From positions 28,102,578-28,166,577 of the forward strand of contig OU015533.1 of the NCBI GenBank assembly GCA_907165065.1: 64,000 nt of DNA, given 5' to 3'. This document shows, one piece after another, positions 51,353 to 64,000 of this stretch. Each line of letters starts with the position of its first letter. The first letter of the stretch is position 1. The notes below the pieces were generated by a model. The model was not told where the DNA came from. It worked only from the letters and a program-made list of their open reading frames with translations, and searched no databases. This stretch comes from Caprimulgus europaeus (Eukaryota > Chordata > Aves > Caprimulgiformes > Caprimulgidae). Made by a program: the position numbers and the translations under genes.

Positions 51353-53645
51353 GCATTTTTTAAGCTTTCTTTAATGTTCCTGTTTTGTTTAGTAAATTGA
51401 ATTTGTAAGCAGGAATTTCCCAATGCAGAAGGGAGTCTGATAAAATAGCGGCACTGTGCAACCTAATCTGAAGAGCTGATTTGGGTTGGATTTGGGGGTT
51501 TTTTTTAGTGGTTTTGAGGCACTTGCTGTGCAACTGTATTTATTAACAATAACAAAGCAAGAACAACAAATACTGCTGTCTGTGTTTTTGCCACTTTTTC
51601 TTTCTCAAATGGCCTGGCTGCTGTGTTAAGTGTCGTGTTGCCCAATATGAAGTAGAGCTATTCCAGCTGAACTGTGTGTCATAAGTCCTGTGTGATAGGA
51701 GATATCAAGTCTTTTGTAATCCAGGTGGTATTGGGATGTCTGTCTTCTGAGCAGAAATATGAGTTCTGACTCTGCTGCCTCCAAGGGGGTCCTGCTATCT
51801 AGGGCAGATGATATATGAATAATCCGGTGTCTTAGAGTAGCATAGATTTCATTAAATAGTACGTCAAATTCAACATGTATGTTGTGAATGTGTACAAGTG
51901 AGCAAGAGGACAAATACTGATAACTCTCATAAAATGCAGTCAGGTCACCAGTTGTAAGATTTTTTTCTGGGTTTAGTCCATTGATCTGTTTTCTTGATAG
52001 GCTGGAAGCAGTGATTGTCAGAATTGCTATTGCAAATAGTGCACTCCTGTGTTAGGAAAACCAATGCTGCACGTGACAATAAATAATGGCAGTGGCTCTC
52101 AAAGAACATGGACCCAGGGGAGGCCTGGACCAGGTGAATGCTTTATACCATCAGGTATTCCAAGAGAAGTCAGAGTAGCAGATACCTAGGGTGAAATTAT
52201 GGCTTTCAAGTTATGATATGACTCAAAACAAAGTGAGCTAATTGGAATTCTGAGGGAATCCAAAAGTTTCTTGTATCGCAGTAAGCATGGTTATTTCAAA
52301 TTATATTCTGTACTTCATAATTTGATGATAACTCCTTCAAGACAAGATAAAAATTTATAACTTGAAATACATGCTGTGCCTTTCACCCTTGGTCTGCAAT
52401 CATCAAAACAAAGTCATCCTGACAATCTAAATTCAATCTTTCCTGTAGAAAGATTATAAGGGAATTTAACAGAGTACTATCTAGTGGTACCCACCAGTGG
52501 ATCAGTATTAACATTTACATTTGCATTTGAAGCTAATTTTCAAAGAATTCCTCTTAATTTGCTAGGAAGATACCTGTCAAGTTAGCAATTAAACTGTAAT
52601 TTGGTCACTGAGGTGTTTACACAGATTAATAGATCTCTCTCTTAAGCGTGTGCTTCTGGGTTTGAAATAATAGCTATACTGCGTGGTAGCATGACCCCAC
52701 TTGAGTTCCACACACACATGCACAAAATCAAATTCCATCACATTTTAATGCAAATTTTACCTTTGCAAATGATGGCCTGAAAAGAATGAGTTTCCATGGT
52801 AACCTTAGGGAACACATAACCTGTTTATCATAACTTCTCCATGAAGCAAGACAGGGGGTGGGAAACATGCTTTGATGTCAGCTATATTTCTCTGTAGACA
52901 GCATTCTGCTGTAGCACGTATAGAGAATTTACCAAAATGCTCCCATACTGTCCTAAATAAACTTTTTTCCCTTTCTTAGAAACAGAAGCAATCATATGAC
53001 ATAACATAGGAGGGAACTGCGGTAGGCAGTGTTCAAAACCATTAACTGTCCTTTCAGCTTCTGTCTGTAGTTTGACAACTAGTTCAACATTTTGGAAGAC
53101 CAGTCACAAATTAATACTTAAAACAGATCTCTTCCATCACTTTATTTCTCCTTGCTTTCCCTCCGTGCTTTACATTTGGCCCTCAGGTATCCCTACTGCC
53201 TATCAAAGGCACTTTAAGTTTATTGTTTTCTTGTTCTTCCACTTCACTGCTGAAAGTACTGTTTGAAAATGCCTTGAAATATCTCTGAACTCCTACACTG
53301 CGGAGCTACCACAGAAAATAATATATTGATTATACTTCACATTCAGTGCAGACTTTCAAAGTTGAGATGGTGGCTTCTGGAGCTGCCATTAGCAAGGAGT
53401 GAGTTTGATGGCTATGAGCATCTGCAAGGTTGTATTTTTCCTGCAGATGCACAGTAACTCCTGGCTAAAGGAAAGTATGTCTGCAACATTTTTTTAAGGT
53501 CATTAGGAGTAAGGAACAGATGTTGAGGTTTTTCAGAATGCTGCTTTGAAGTGCCATTTAGGAGTCAACTGACAAGACTGACCCTATAGGCAGTGATTTT
53601 TGGGACTGGAACACAGAGGAACCATTGCCCACAGTTACCCATCTG

Positions 53646-53741
53646 GTATCCATCTGGTACCAGCAAACAACAGACAGTACCAAACCACAGAGAAACTGTA
53701 CCAACTGCTAAACTGGTATCAGCAAGCAAAGAAGGTCGCCA
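53646..53741 (+). repeat. Degenerate ~20-bp repeat based on GTACCA
   Basis: GTACCA occurs at 53657, 53677 and 53698. Relatives follow or precede it: GTATCA at 53716, GTCGCCA at 53735 and GGTATCCA at 53646. Spacing is close to 20 bp after the first interval. The copies 'CTGGTACCAGCAAACAA' and 'CTGGTATCAGCAAGCAA' match over most of 17 bases. It looks like a decayed minisatellite within a locally GC-richer patch. Two overlapping open frames cross it but are unrecognised. Confidence 0.45.
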
Positions 53742-56085
53742 CCCAACAGCAGTTGCAAGCAGGAGAAACAATGTCTGTAACATTTGCAGACTGGTATCTG
53801 AAGATCCGGAGGAACCTGATGCCATAGCATATGGAAAGCAGTTCTTCTCTCTACGCCTGCTTGTGCTGATGTTGTTTGCTCAATATTAATCCAAGTTTGG
53901 GATTTTTATTTTTTTTTTGTTAACCATATTGAATTTGCAGTGTGGAGAGCTTTTATCACAATGCCGTTGAAAGCGCGCCTCTCTTTAGTCGCATTTATGT
54001 TTGACCAGGATTAAGGTAGATTTAATACCCTGTGCTACAGACTGACCATTCAGATTCTAGGAGTACTGTTCCAGAGTGCTGTCAAATCACAATGGAAGAA
54101 GTTGGGGTTAACTTTTAACTCTGTGATGATTTACTCTTTGCTGTTTTTCTTTGATGTGAACTATTCTTGGAGAGAGCTGTGGCAGGGGGTTGTTTCCCAA
54201 TTTTATTGCCATCTTCCTCTTCTTCCCTTTGTTAATTTTCCCCCTTCTTCCTCCTTTTCTTCTCTTGAAGCAGTGTGCTGGTTTGTACAGTAGCTAAGTG
54301 TTTAGAATGTAATAATGCAACAGTGAGAGATTTACTGCCTCTAGGCGCTATCCCTTCTACTCTTGAGGACCTCCAGCAAGGCATGATTTTATAGACAATG
54401 AAAGGCTCACTCTCCCCTGTGAAGCTGCCTGCCTGCAGGAAGCTTTTCACTGTCGATTTCCACTACTTGCTCTGCAATTTAGTTCTATGCCCTGCTATTT
54501 CCCCCTTCCCTCCCTCTTTCCTTCCCGGGCATGCACATGCATATACCCCCCTGCGTACACATTCAGCACAAACACCAGATGTAGGTAGATACAGCGAAAT
54601 AGTGTTATGTCGAGATGTGTGTTAAAAATCTCAAAAATACCCCACACATTTTCGTTTTGCAATCCTCATCATAAATGGAAATATTGATTTGTCCCCTGTT
54701 TGCTTTCCAGGTACTGACACTGTCATTTCATTTTCCCTAAAAAGAACACAGGCTCATAACTGGACTGCAAAGCATGGCCATTACACCCTGGCATTGGTGC
54801 CAAGAACTCTGCTGACTTAGCTAGAGAAAGATGCTGAAAGCCCCTGACTTTGAGAGAAAATTCAATTCAATTTACTTTGCACAGTGTCTCTCATGAAGTA
54901 TTTCAATATGCCTTCGATCAGGAGATAACATAATGAGAAAATGCTTTGGAGAACTGGGTATTCAGATAGCAAGACAAAATAATACACAACAATGAACTGG
55001 AGTAAAAGAAAAGACGACTGTCATTTAAAAGCAGTAATCATCTGGATAAGTAGTCTTGTAAACTAATTACAGTGAGAAGAGAAGCAAAGAATGCAAAGAC
55101 TGGGAGGAACAAGAAGCAGCTTAGTTTCAAACAGGCTGAAGCAGAGGACTGGTTTCATGGTGGGGGAAGGAATTGAGCACAGTATTGTAGACCAACTAGA
55201 GGAGATAGCTTTAGAAATGTATTCACATGTATGTATTATATATGCTGTATATTGCATCACAAGTGTATTTCAGTGACAAGTTATTCTCTCTGCTGGTTGG
55301 GAAGAGATTAATTGCGTTGGCCTGGTTCAGTGAAAGAGCAATTGAAATGCCCCCTTGTCCTTAAAAAGAATCAGTGCTGATGGGTGCTGAGGGTTTTTTG
55401 TTTTGCTGCTTTTAAGTTTTGCTTTCAGCTCAAAGACCTGTTTGCTTCTACTCTGAGAATGGCTTTGCAAGTGAGGGTGTCGCAAATCTGCTGCTCATTA
55501 AAGACAATTAAGAGGTAGAATTAACCAAAACATATTATACAACTAATGGAAAAAGAAGCCACCCACAGAGACGGACACAGGCCAGGAAATGATCTCATTT
55601 TGCATGGTCACAAGAAACTATAGTCCTCCAGCACCAGGGATCAGGGGATGGCAGAGTTAGGGTTCAGAAAGCAGAATATTATCTTTGTGGGGCTGTGCAA
55701 AAATACTTTGCAGTTTTGGCTTCACCTCCATCTTTGCTATTTTCTCTCTACTTAGTGTTGCAAGATACAGCAAATGCTGAGAGCTTGTTTTCTACTAAGC
55801 TAAGGCAATTGCCATGTTTTTAAACTGTTATGGGAACAGCCTGTTTCCCTTTTAAAGTTCCCATCTGTGTTTGTATTTCCCTTAGTCTATTGCCTTTATA
55901 GAGAATTTTCCCCTCTCTCTAAATCTAAACCATTAGTTTCACCTCCTTGAACAAGAGATAGGACATTACTGAGGAGGAAAAGTAAATCCCGAGATAATCA
56001 GCCCTGCTTAATTCCAGCATGGAGCACTGCTGTCATCAGTGTTCCTGGTGTTCATTGCGTAGGTTGAAAGGACAAGGACTGGAAG

Positions 56086-56135
56086 TATGTACATTTGTGT
56101 GTATGCATGTACATATATGTATATATATGTGTATG
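56086..56135 (+). repeat. (TG/TA)n imperfect microsatellite
   Basis: TATGTACATTTGTGTGTATGCATG is followed by TACATATATGTATATATATGTGTATG. Alternating purine-pyrimidine, imperfect. Confidence 0.8.
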
Positions 56136-57105
56136 GAGGGAGAGACAGAAGGGGAGCATTTCATTGCCTAGCAATCTGACCGACCAAGTAGTCTTCTGAT
56201 TGCATACTGCTGATTTTCTAAGTGAAAATTTTCAAAACTGCTCACCAGCAAAACCAAGATCATCAGTGATTCTGGAGTGTGTATCTGTGTTTCTTACAGA
56301 GAAGAGGCAGGGTGGTTTGATTACTATCTCTTTTTTTCCTTTAGACAAGGATGTTTTTCTCACCCAAGGGAAATGCATTCTAGCAGCGTGAACATAACTA
56401 TTAATCAACACTTAAGCAATAATCAGTGAATGAAAAATGATGACCAGAAACTGAAAACGTACTTGCATAGCTACTTTGGCGCTTTTCCTTTGAGATCATA
56501 CCCTTGCCTTTTAACATGAACAATTGTTATAAAATTAGTGCTGATATATTCTGAAAGGCAGTGATTTAAAAAGCCAGCTCTTATTTTTCACTTTAAAAAA
56601 AAATACTAACAGTGAATGATACATTAAGTTCTGCATAAGTAATGTTATAAAGCTACCTCAGTAGTCTCTGAGATAGAGTCTCAATTGATGTGAATGAGTT
56701 ATGTCTTTATGGGGTTATGTCAGAGATGGAGATGCCGAGGTCACAATCACTAGAGTGCTACGTTCAAATGTGTGAAGATATGTTCGAAATGCAGAGATCT
56801 AGATGTTTTTCCTGTGTATTTTCACCCAAAAACGAGATATGGCTGCTGAGAGATAGAGGTGTATGTCAGTTTTGGGATTGCCTCCAAGAGAAATCAAATG
56901 CTATTGAAATTAAAACAAACCATCCTCATCAGTATTTAGCATGCTTTTCTGAATCAGGGCCAAGGTATGTGGTAGCACCCAGCAGAAACCAAGGCAGTGA
57001 GACCCTACTAGGAGTACAGCAGTACCTTCCTTTAGCTCTTCAAGATGTTTTTTGACAAACTTAGTCACAGTTTTAATAGTATCAAGGGTTAGGAAAATTG
57101 TAAGG

Positions 57106-57117
57106 AAAAAAAAAAAA
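57106..57117 (+). repeat. Poly-A run (12 nt)
   Basis: Uninterrupted A12. No retroposed body recognised upstream. Confidence 0.7.
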
Positions 57118-60100
57118 GCTTAGCATTCCTTGTGACTACTGAGCCCAGAAAACAGAGCTGGAAGAGTCTACACGATCATGACTTGGTGATAAGGCTATGA
57201 ACAGGCACCTATAGCCTTCTGTTGATTCACCTTCCCAAATGATTTAGCCTGTATTTTCTGTTGACAAGAAAATAAAAAGTTTAAACTAGTTGCCAGACTA
57301 CCCAAAACAAACTTTGAAGGCATCAGACCATGATTTGAGAACCTCTAGCAATTAGATTCCCAAGATGTCTGTGAAATGGAGCGGGAACAGAAACACAAGG
57401 TTTCTCAGGACCTACTGGGAAGATACTACTTCCTTCCTTGTTCTTGAAAACTGACCTATGAGCACGTTTGTAACAGGGAAGTTGAAAGTGCTTTCTCTCC
57501 AGCAGTGGAGGTGGTTTTGAGAGTTCCTATGGAACGTCATGTTGGTTTGCCATTGCAGCCACTTAGTGAAGAAAAGCACCACTAAGAATATCAAAAAGAA
57601 GTATTAAAGGCGCTATCTTATATCCAAACAATGGTAAAGCAGTACTCATGGGCTCGTATAACATTAGACTCCTCTTTGAGGGCTGCTTCTGTCATTAAAA
57701 TCAATGCAACTTAATTAAAGCAAATTATAGATAGATACAGCTATAAATAAGATATTAAAGTGTGCTGCTGAATATGATAATTGCTGCATATTTAGCAATC
57801 AGTGTGTGTGTTCTGCTTTTGCCAGGAGGGATTTCTTTCAGTGGAATCAATGGAGCTTTATTAAAAACCAACCAAATTAGAGAGAAATGATGAGTGTTAT
57901 AATAACACAAAATCACTGTTTCAACTTTCATTGCAAAACCAGGAAAGCAAAATACATCTCTCTTTGTGGTAAGGAAAACATCAGGAAAATTCTTTTGAAT
58001 TGTGGACACTAGTAGAATTTTTAATTTTTACCTTTTGATAGAAGACATAAAAAAGCTGGATGAAGGAAAACATGTTTTCTGTGGAAATGCTGGAGGTCTT
58101 GCAAAGTGGGATAATTAGAATATCACAGTAGTAAGGAATTAAGATGACCCTTTGGATCAATTGTCTCCATTTCATATGGAACATCCAGTTCACGGCACTA
58201 CGTAACCCACCTCTGTTTTAACAGCTAACAAAAGTGAGTCAGACAGTGCTCTTAAATTTCATTTGCAGTCCCTAGAACCAGGCAGATGGTTGAGATGCAA
58301 GAAACAAAATGGGTGAATATCGGTGCTTCACCTGTGTATGAAATATTGCGACTGGGGTGGAGAACAGATCCACTTTTACCTCTCAGTTTTTCTTCAGTTT
58401 TCACTTAATTGAAAACAAAAACCAACTGTGTCTCAGCAGAGGGGAGACCTGAAGGTTAAAGGGCAAATTCCGTTATACCACAGCTCTTTTTGGCATGCTG
58501 AATCTCAACCCATGTAATTAGAAACGCTCACAGACTAAAGAGGAGCTTTGAGAACAGAGGTCAAACCAGCATCTGAATCAAGTCCTTTAGCAGATGATCA
58601 CAAGACTATTGAAAAATGTACTAAGCAATGCAGCAGTACTATGTGCCATGTTTATACACAGACTTCCAGGCAAAAAGCAGAAGTGGGTGGCATTTTCAAA
58701 GCACTGGGGTGATGGCAGAGCACATGCCACACTCTGCAGCATTCCTGGGACGGCTTCTGTCTTTTAGTGCATGTCAGTCATATAAAATACAACAATAGTA
58801 TCACGCCATTTTTTATGGGGAGAAAGCCACAATGCACATGCATGCTCAAGTGACTTTCCTGAGTGTACACAGTGAGTAGGTGAAAAAGCTAGGAGTCCCA
58901 GGACTCCTGTCTTCATAAGCTCTTTCTGATCTCCCATAGTTTTAAATCAGGCATGACTCCAACTGGAGTCCGCAGTGTTTTGCACCAGATTCACAAACAT
59001 GTAGCTAAAATCACATCGGCCTTGATGAAGTTATGGTATTGCTACTTCTCTAGTGGGCAGCACACACTCCTCATTTTCTTTGTGATCTTAATGGTAATTG
59101 AAGTGTTTGGAGGAGGCCTGTTGTTCAGAAGTGGGGAAAACAAAGGGTTAAAAAGAAAAATTAAAAGGGCAAAGGAGTTGTTTAGCATGTAAATGAAAGA
59201 TTAATAAGCCTGAATGCAACACCCACTGTGTGTTATTCTTTTCTAAGAGTGTGAAACTTCTGACTCTATAGCTGATTAAGAAGCTTTAAACAGGTTTGGT
59301 TTTTTTGTTTTCAACAAACTGATCCCTGCAAAGAAGCTTTCTGTAAGAAGCTCTAAATAAAGTACCTGCCGGAAAGGGAATGGCCACTGTGGCTTTCTGA
59401 GACAGGCATCCTGAAAATGCCTCTGCATCATTCTTTTCCTTATGGGCAGTACCCGAGGTCTTGGGTGTTCAGCCTGCTGACTTTACTCAGGGCAGACCTG
59501 GAGTGGGAGCTTGGGTAGCTCAGGTGGGAATTTGTGAGAAGAGATAGAGCCCCAGGTGAAAACACACTGTCCTGCCGACTGTGTCTCCTCTGCTAGGGGC
59601 AAGGAGTTGCTGCTGGGTTCCATTTGTTGTGTGATAGCTCTCACCTTGAGCTGGGTGTGAATGCACAAGAAAAAGTTGATTCTGGCTTCGTGAAGCTTAA
59701 ATTTTTTTTAAAAGCAGATCGCTGTAGTTGTTCTTACTGCGGCAGGTGTCTAACCCAAACACCTTGACCTGTATGAAAGCGGCTAGAGAGGCTTTCCTGC
59801 TAGCAGATAGTCTTTTAGCCTTTGACAATGCTTCAGGAAGACAGCAGTGTGATGCAGGTGTGGAGGAATGAAATGTGGTGTCTCCCAGGAAAAAACATGG
59901 CCTCTTGCACTTTTCTGCACAGTTTTCAAGACAGTCTCAAGCTTCAGGATGAAGTAAATCCTTTCTCTGCTCTTAAAGAATTGTTCTTTGCAGCCCTGGA
60001 ATTTTCCTGTAGGCAAATCCTGGGCTTATTTCAAGATACCTGCCTGCAGGTGTACTCTACTTATGCCTTACAATTTATTTGCAAATATTTAAATGTTCCA

Positions 60101-60146
60101 AGATATTTGTTTCAGGCTTGATCTACATGTGCATGTTCATATTACC

Positions 60147-60157
60147 TTTTTTTTTTT
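60147..60157 (+). repeat. Poly-T run (11 nt)
   Basis: Uninterrupted T11 in the downstream intron. Confidence 0.65.
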
Positions 60158-60653
60158 ATCCCTGGGAAGTTTTCCTAGGGAGAATGGGTTGTTTGCTGCT
60201 AGCTTATCACCTCCATGTAATGGAAAACTCCTCGAAGTGCCCTGCAGTTACTGGATTTGCCAGGGACACTGACACCTGCACAGCTTTTGTTTTCTCTTTT
60301 TCTTTACAGTTGCTTTCCCTTTCTGTCTGTTTTGGATCTGCATGTGAAATATGAAACTATGAATGTTTCTACAGTTTTCTGTCTTGAAACAAATGTGGAT
60401 TCCATTTGTCCAGGGAAGTGGAGGGAGCCTCAGCCTACACTCCTCTGCCTTTTGGCCCTTCGTATTGGTCCCCTGCTGAGGGCTACAGAGTGCCCACACC
60501 ACTCTCCAGTCTGCGCATCACCCAGCCTGGTTCCGCCACTGGGGACTGGCAGGGGTTTAAATAAAGGTTCAGAGGTGTCATTGGGTTTTTCCTGAAGTGA
60601 CGTATTTCTATCGCAGAAATATTGTTTGCTAATGGAAATTACTGTTTTAGGGG

Positions 60654-60697
60654 AAAAAAATGCAAAACCAAAAACCAAAAAAACAAAAACAAACAAG
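60654..60697 (+). repeat. A-rich (CCAAAAA)-type low-complexity tract
   Basis: A7 followed by repeated CCAAAAA and CAAAAA words. The complementary strand is the same G/T-type low-complexity sequence seen at 35441-35541 in the other orientation. Confidence 0.75.
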
Positions 60698-63600
60698 ACT
60701 TGAACAACAAAAATGTTACTAGCTTTGTAGAAAAAAATGCCTTTCTGGCACACAGAAAATCCCAACCATGAAGGCATTGAGTTATATGTATGTGATGTCT
60801 TGCCCCTTTGTCTGGTACCTTGTCTCCAGGTGTGGCCACTGCTACACGCTTTGGAGAATTCATTGGGATTCCCAAAGGAGTGATGAGGAAAATAACCTGC
60901 TGGTACAGAGGTTACTGCCTGCTCTCCCTTTCAGGGAATGGCTGGCTCTTTGAGGTTTTACCTGTCTTCAATGTGTCAGAGCCTTTACTGTCTTCTGTGA
61001 CCTGATGCTAGTTGTTTTGATTCATACGTATATCCAGTTTGTTAATTTTCCATTCTACAAAGGGGGCCATGCTGATACTTTGCAACAGTTAAGTTTCATG
61101 AGTTGTTTGTTGTTGTTTTTTTGATAAAGGTAACATTTCCTTTCCTCAGTTTAAGCATGCTGCTCTTTTTAATTGCACTGATGGGATGATGGCTGTTTCT
61201 GTGTTTATCTCTACCCCGTTATTTTTGCATATTCATGTTTTGCTTGTTAGTTGAGGCCGCTCTAGACTAAGAGATGATCTCTTCATAATGACGCCTCTTA
61301 TTTAAGTTGATGTCGTTAATTTAAGCCCTAAAAATACAGGAGCATGTTTTGGATCATTCTTTCTGTTGTTCATTACCATACATTTGTGAAATGTGTATTT
61401 CATCTGCTGTCGTGTTCTCTCTTTACTGATTGGGGTGTCGGTCTCAAAAGCTCTTCCAGCTGCCTCCACTATGGACTCAGCTAAGTAATGCACCTTCCAT
61501 CAGCTCCCACGGCTTGCTGGTCACCTTGTGGTCAGCATCTGTTTAGCTTTGATAGGACTTCCATGTTTTAATCCTTTTATATTAAGTTTATTGTTTGCTC
61601 ACCTAAATATTTTGTGATTATTAACTATGCAGTTAAAACCTCCACACCTGTACTGAGGGCCAGCTGCGTATGTCCTGTTTCAGGGAAGGGGGAGAAGCTG
61701 AAATATTTTGATCTTGCTAATTGGTACCTTTCGCACCAGTTTTTAGTTTGTTGTAAAAGATGACAAGGAACCCTTTGCTTTGGCTTTCTCTGAACCATAA
61801 ATAATTTTTGAGGCATGTGTTTCCATTTTCGCAGTTTCTCTCTCTTCATCAGGGTAGTATTTTATTCTGGACACCATTTTGCTAGTGGCTGAGTAATGAT
61901 TCGTTTTTACTGTCTCATGGACAGATGGAGAAGGGAAAGGAGAAGAGATGTCTGAGTCTTTAATTAGCTGTGCAGAGCCAGAGCATGCTTTTCCAGTGCG
62001 TTGGGGGTTTTATATAGGGTGTGGAGACTCAGCCGCTCGATGGATTTAAATTAGCAAAATTGTGTATCCACCACCAGGGTGTTTCTATGGCAACTGTCTC
62101 TCAAAGCGTATATACAAACAGACCTGGCAGGGGGTATTGCCTTCTATTTGGTCTGTAGGAAACCATCAGAAAAGGGGTGGTTTCAGGCTGCAAAAAGGCC
62201 TTGCCATGTAAGTATTCTTTACCTTCTGGTGACTGGTGTAAGTTTTGCGATCACTGCTCGATGCTGGTGCAATTCTGAATCTGTTAGTGTTTTTGCACGC
62301 TGACTGGCTGCTGTCACTGCTGCTAGGTGTGAGAGAGATCGCCAGGAAACTTGCACAGGGTTGCAAACACACAGAGTCGCTAGGCACATCCTTTAGCTCA
62401 TAAACATCTTGTAATTAGTAGCCTATCTACAGCCATGGTGGTAGGCTGTATACTACATGGCTTTTGTGCTGAGTGAACCAAATTATATGTTCATTTCTTT
62501 TCTCCTCATTCTTTTCCATAAAACAGCAGAAATGTGGAGGCTCTGCTCTCACTGGTGTACCTGGTGAATTAAGGGAAATTATCAACCTGATGAAATTAGC
62601 AGTGTAAGAACAGCCAAAGTGGTGGCTGGAGCTCTATATTTCTAAATTCTCGATATATGTTACTTTTTCTGGTGGAAAAAGTAAATGAATGAACCATTTA
62701 GCTTACTGCCCTCTTTTTTAAATATAGGGTAGTGATTGTTATTTTTTGCTTGTCCAAAGTAAGGCACTGCTAAAGCATGGGTCATTTAACATCAGAGGTG
62801 GTTATTTCTTGTGGCCTTCAGTTGTATGAGGACTCTCTTCTGTTTTGAATCAGATAAAGGGGAGTTAGCAGGAGGCCTGTGCTAAATAATTTTTTTCAGT
62901 TATGAGTATCTTGGATGTTCAGTGAGTGGCAAGGTGCATAACACTATTTGTCTAGAATAATTCCTAAGCTTGCCTAGTAGCTCCAAAGGATAGTGCCTCT
63001 CTTTGCATTGGACTTGGCTTATGTAATGTGTCCACAAGAAATTGTACATAGAAATGCTATGTAAAGGTAGAGAAGACCTACTACTCCTGGGTGCACAACA
63101 TTGCCAATTGTAGAAGCTTTTACATCACTTCAGTGAAAATTTGTGGACTAACAGAACACACAGTCCTTCACTTCCAGTGACAAAAATGCAAACACTGGGA
63201 TGTTATCAGTCTCTCTCTCATAGCAAGTCCCAGGCTGAAAGCAAAACACAGCACAATTCTAGCTACTGAAAAAGAAACTCAGCTCTATTTCAGCTAAAAA
63301 CCAGGACAAATGTATTGTGGATAAATTGCAGGACTGACAGAAATGCACTCTAACTTGTAGAATGTGAAAAACATGATAATTTTTGTTTGTTTTCTCTTTT
63401 TATAATCAGGCATTTGCCAAAAGCTTGGTGTGATTTATTCTTTTCTTTTTAATTAATTGTTAAAAATGTTTGAAAAGGCATTAAATCTTCCTTTCTGATA
63501 TTAATCTGTAAAAGGGGAAGGGGATTTTAAATGGCCTCTTAGTATATTGCTTTATAAAATTGCTGATTCTAGCAGCACCAGAATAGGAATACATACTAAT

Positions 63601-64000
63601 GTAGGAAACACTGAAGGCAGTCAGAGCCTCCTGCATTTATGGAGGAAAAGACTAATAGCTCCTTTTTAACAAGGCTCTTAACACTTTGGGCCATCAGCAG
63701 GCATTGAGTGAGTGAAATTGGGAGAGCTCCTGTGTGCTAAAAGCATTGAAGTTCACCATTTTGTACCCCAGTTGGAGCCTTCCTGATAGAATCGTGCTCT
63801 CTAGCCAACTTCAGTTGCCATCTTGAAAACAAACCAAGTAGCGAGCTGGCATTTTGACTGAGTGCACTAATGCTTCACTTCTGAAATGGCACCAGAGCAT
63901 GATAAATGCACTCAACTCCCAGCTGGATACTTAGCTTTGCAGTGGCATTAGGGAAAGTTTCTGGATTTCTGTTAAGAATGAAAGCAAAGCTTGTTTATAT

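Larger units (their letters stand above)
43935..64000 (+). other. PARD3B: Intron (5' part) downstream of the second PARD3B exon
   Basis: It begins GTAGGT and runs past the right edge. The PARD3B C-terminal exon expected next (starting on a codon boundary, rich in Pro, Tyr and Arg) is not seen. Contents are homopolymers, a C-rich acceptor-like tract at 47070-47104, a degenerate ~20-bp repeat at 53646-53741 and a TA/TG repeat at 56086-56135. A 121-codon open frame at 56690-57055 has no recognisable domain. I see no other gene. Confidence 0.75.

Noticed and set aside
56690..57055. 121-codon plus-strand open frame
   Set aside because: No recognisable family, no splice or promoter context, and a length reachable by chance in 64 kb read in six frames.
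60430..60777. 115-codon minus-strand open frame with a hydrophobic stretch
   Set aside because: The hydrophobic part comes from translating the A-rich low-complexity tract at 60654-60697 on the other strand; no family resemblance.

Overview
This window looks like vertebrate, almost certainly avian, nuclear DNA. It has no compact gene arrangement, its CpGs are sparse, it is full of short homopolymer and dinucleotide runs, and it carries CR1 (chicken repeat 1) non-LTR retrotransposon debris. One CR1 copy is a clear minus-strand element at about 9904-10425. The species cannot be fixed from the sequence; chicken or another bird fits.

The only coding sequence I can support is two internal exons of one plus-strand gene of the PAR-3 cell-polarity scaffold family, best read as PARD3B (PAR3-like). 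They lie at 12156-12452 and 43799-43934. The splice phases match: the first exon ends two bases into a codon and the second starts with the third base. The joined frame carries hallmarks of the PAR3 C-terminal region: a basic R-I-x-A-K...E-L-R-x-K-Q stretch, an LYAKI motif, and an RIQKLRKEY motif followed by an acidic YEDDEG segment. Both exons are flanked by consensus splice sites. The window therefore holds the 3' part of an upstream intron (at least 12.1 kb), an exon, a 31.3-kb intron, a second exon, and the first 20 kb of the next intron. The first exons, the PDZ-encoding exons and the terminal exon are outside the window. The scaffold works at apical junctions; nothing here shows a second gene.

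Layout. 1-12155: intron with a CR1 3' fragment (about 3190-3300), a CR1 copy with a broken ORF2 tail (about 9904-10425), and a 23-bp minisatellite (10553-10630). 12156-12452: exon. 12494-12523: G-run cluster just inside the next intron. 12453-43798: large intron with a poly-C tract, an exon-like segment at 20270-20339 that repeats the exon's YPQTPGD peptide in different codons, a CpG cluster, a G/T-rich block with a canonical G4 motif, and a striking 517-bp polypyrimidine block at 38523-39039 that includes 24 perfect copies of T5C5. 43799-43934: exon. 43935-64000: intron with a C-rich tract shaped like a splice acceptor (47070-47104) and a degenerate ~20-bp repeat (53646-53741).

I found no tRNA, rRNA, CRISPR array or complete mobile element, and no evidence of a wholly new biological system. 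The best candidates for a second look are the T5C5 array, the YPQTPGD echo, and the G-run cluster beside the first exon's donor.
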